A DNA stretch of 64,000 nucleotides from Limnephilus marmoratus (taxonomy: Eukaryota > Arthropoda > Insecta > Trichoptera > Limnephilidae): positions 28,777,286 to 28,841,285 of the forward strand of contig OU862913.1 in the NCBI GenBank assembly GCA_917880885.1, read 5' to 3'. This document shows, piece by piece, positions 63,962-64,000 of the stretch (the first letter of the stretch is position 1; every line of letters starts with the position of its first letter). Below the pieces are notes generated by a model. The model worked only from the letters and a program-made list of their open reading frames with translations, was not told the origin of the DNA and ran no database searches. A program made the translations under genes and the position numbers.

Positions 63962-64000
63962 TGTTATGAAATATTTAATTACATTTCATCACAATTAAGT
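63962..64000 (+). repeat. 3' LTR start (window edge)
   Basis: 39 bp identical to 52793-52831 except one T/C difference (tgttatg against tgttacg). Confidence 0.85.

Larger units (their letters stand above)
52793..64000 (+). mobile_element. Large gypsy-type LTR retrotransposon, right LTR running off the window
   Basis: The first 39 bp of the right LTR (63962-64000: tgttatgaaatatttaatt...) repeat the left LTR start at 52793 (tgttacgaaatatttaatt) with one difference. Inside are a primer site, gag, pol, a non-coding 3' part and two LINE fragments. A purine-rich tract ccggggggtaa precedes the right LTR. The element exceeds 11 kb only because of the insertions. Confidence 0.85.

Overview
The window looks like a repeat-dense, probably non-genic stretch of an insect genome, most likely a moth or butterfly (Lepidoptera). 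The base composition is AT-rich, and nearly every coding trace belongs to a transposable element. Several interspersed repeats match patterns I recall from lepidopteran genomes: a block near 1.78 kb with the tail gcgaagccgcgg, the cgacttcaaaaaggagg block at 10.7-13.0 kb, and the ctacgcaacggattttta block at 17.9 kb. I found no host gene I could support. The species assignment is inference from repeat content only.

Layout. 0-9 kb: fold-back MITEs, two hAT-type DNA transposons with readable inverted ends and 8-bp target duplications (2200-3183 and 6117-6857), further hAT-like ends, and three minisatellites (G-rich at 1.6 kb, 35-bp unit at 7.1-8.1 kb, 15-bp unit at 8.6 kb). 10.7-13.0 kb: a mosaic of one repeat family with repeated inverted ends. 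13.1-15.0 kb: two head-to-head fragments of a Penelope-like element with a GIY-YIG endonuclease, one broken by a LINE tail. 15.05-16.15 kb: an interspersed element (called family A here) holding a LINE reduced to its two ends. 18.2-19.5 kb: a decayed RTE-type LINE. 19611-24569: a complete, apparently recent Ty3/gypsy Mag-clade retrotransposon on the minus strand with one long open frame. 24.6-28.65 kb: a second family A copy split by an almost intact Jockey/CR1-type LINE.

28.8-51.46 kb: one satellite array with a unit of about 91 bp, split in register by four insertions. These are (i) a fold-back SINE complex, (ii) a LINE that contains a hAT element that contains another LINE, (iii) a defective Mag-clade LTR element, and (iv) a decayed Jockey-like LINE. 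Only about 1.9 kb of the 22.7 kb is satellite.

51.97-64 kb: the 5' end of another LINE, cut at 52793 by a large gypsy-type LTR retrotransposon. Its right LTR starts at 63962 and runs off the window. Its pol is broken by in-frame stops, and its 3' half carries two LINE fragments in opposite orientation.

The elements work as independent or nested selfish units, not as a pathway. The Mag element at 19.6-24.6 kb is the best candidate for a currently functional element. The LINE at 25-28 kb and the minus-strand LINE at 33.4-37.3 kb are near-intact, carrying a single nonsense codon and two frameshifts respectively.
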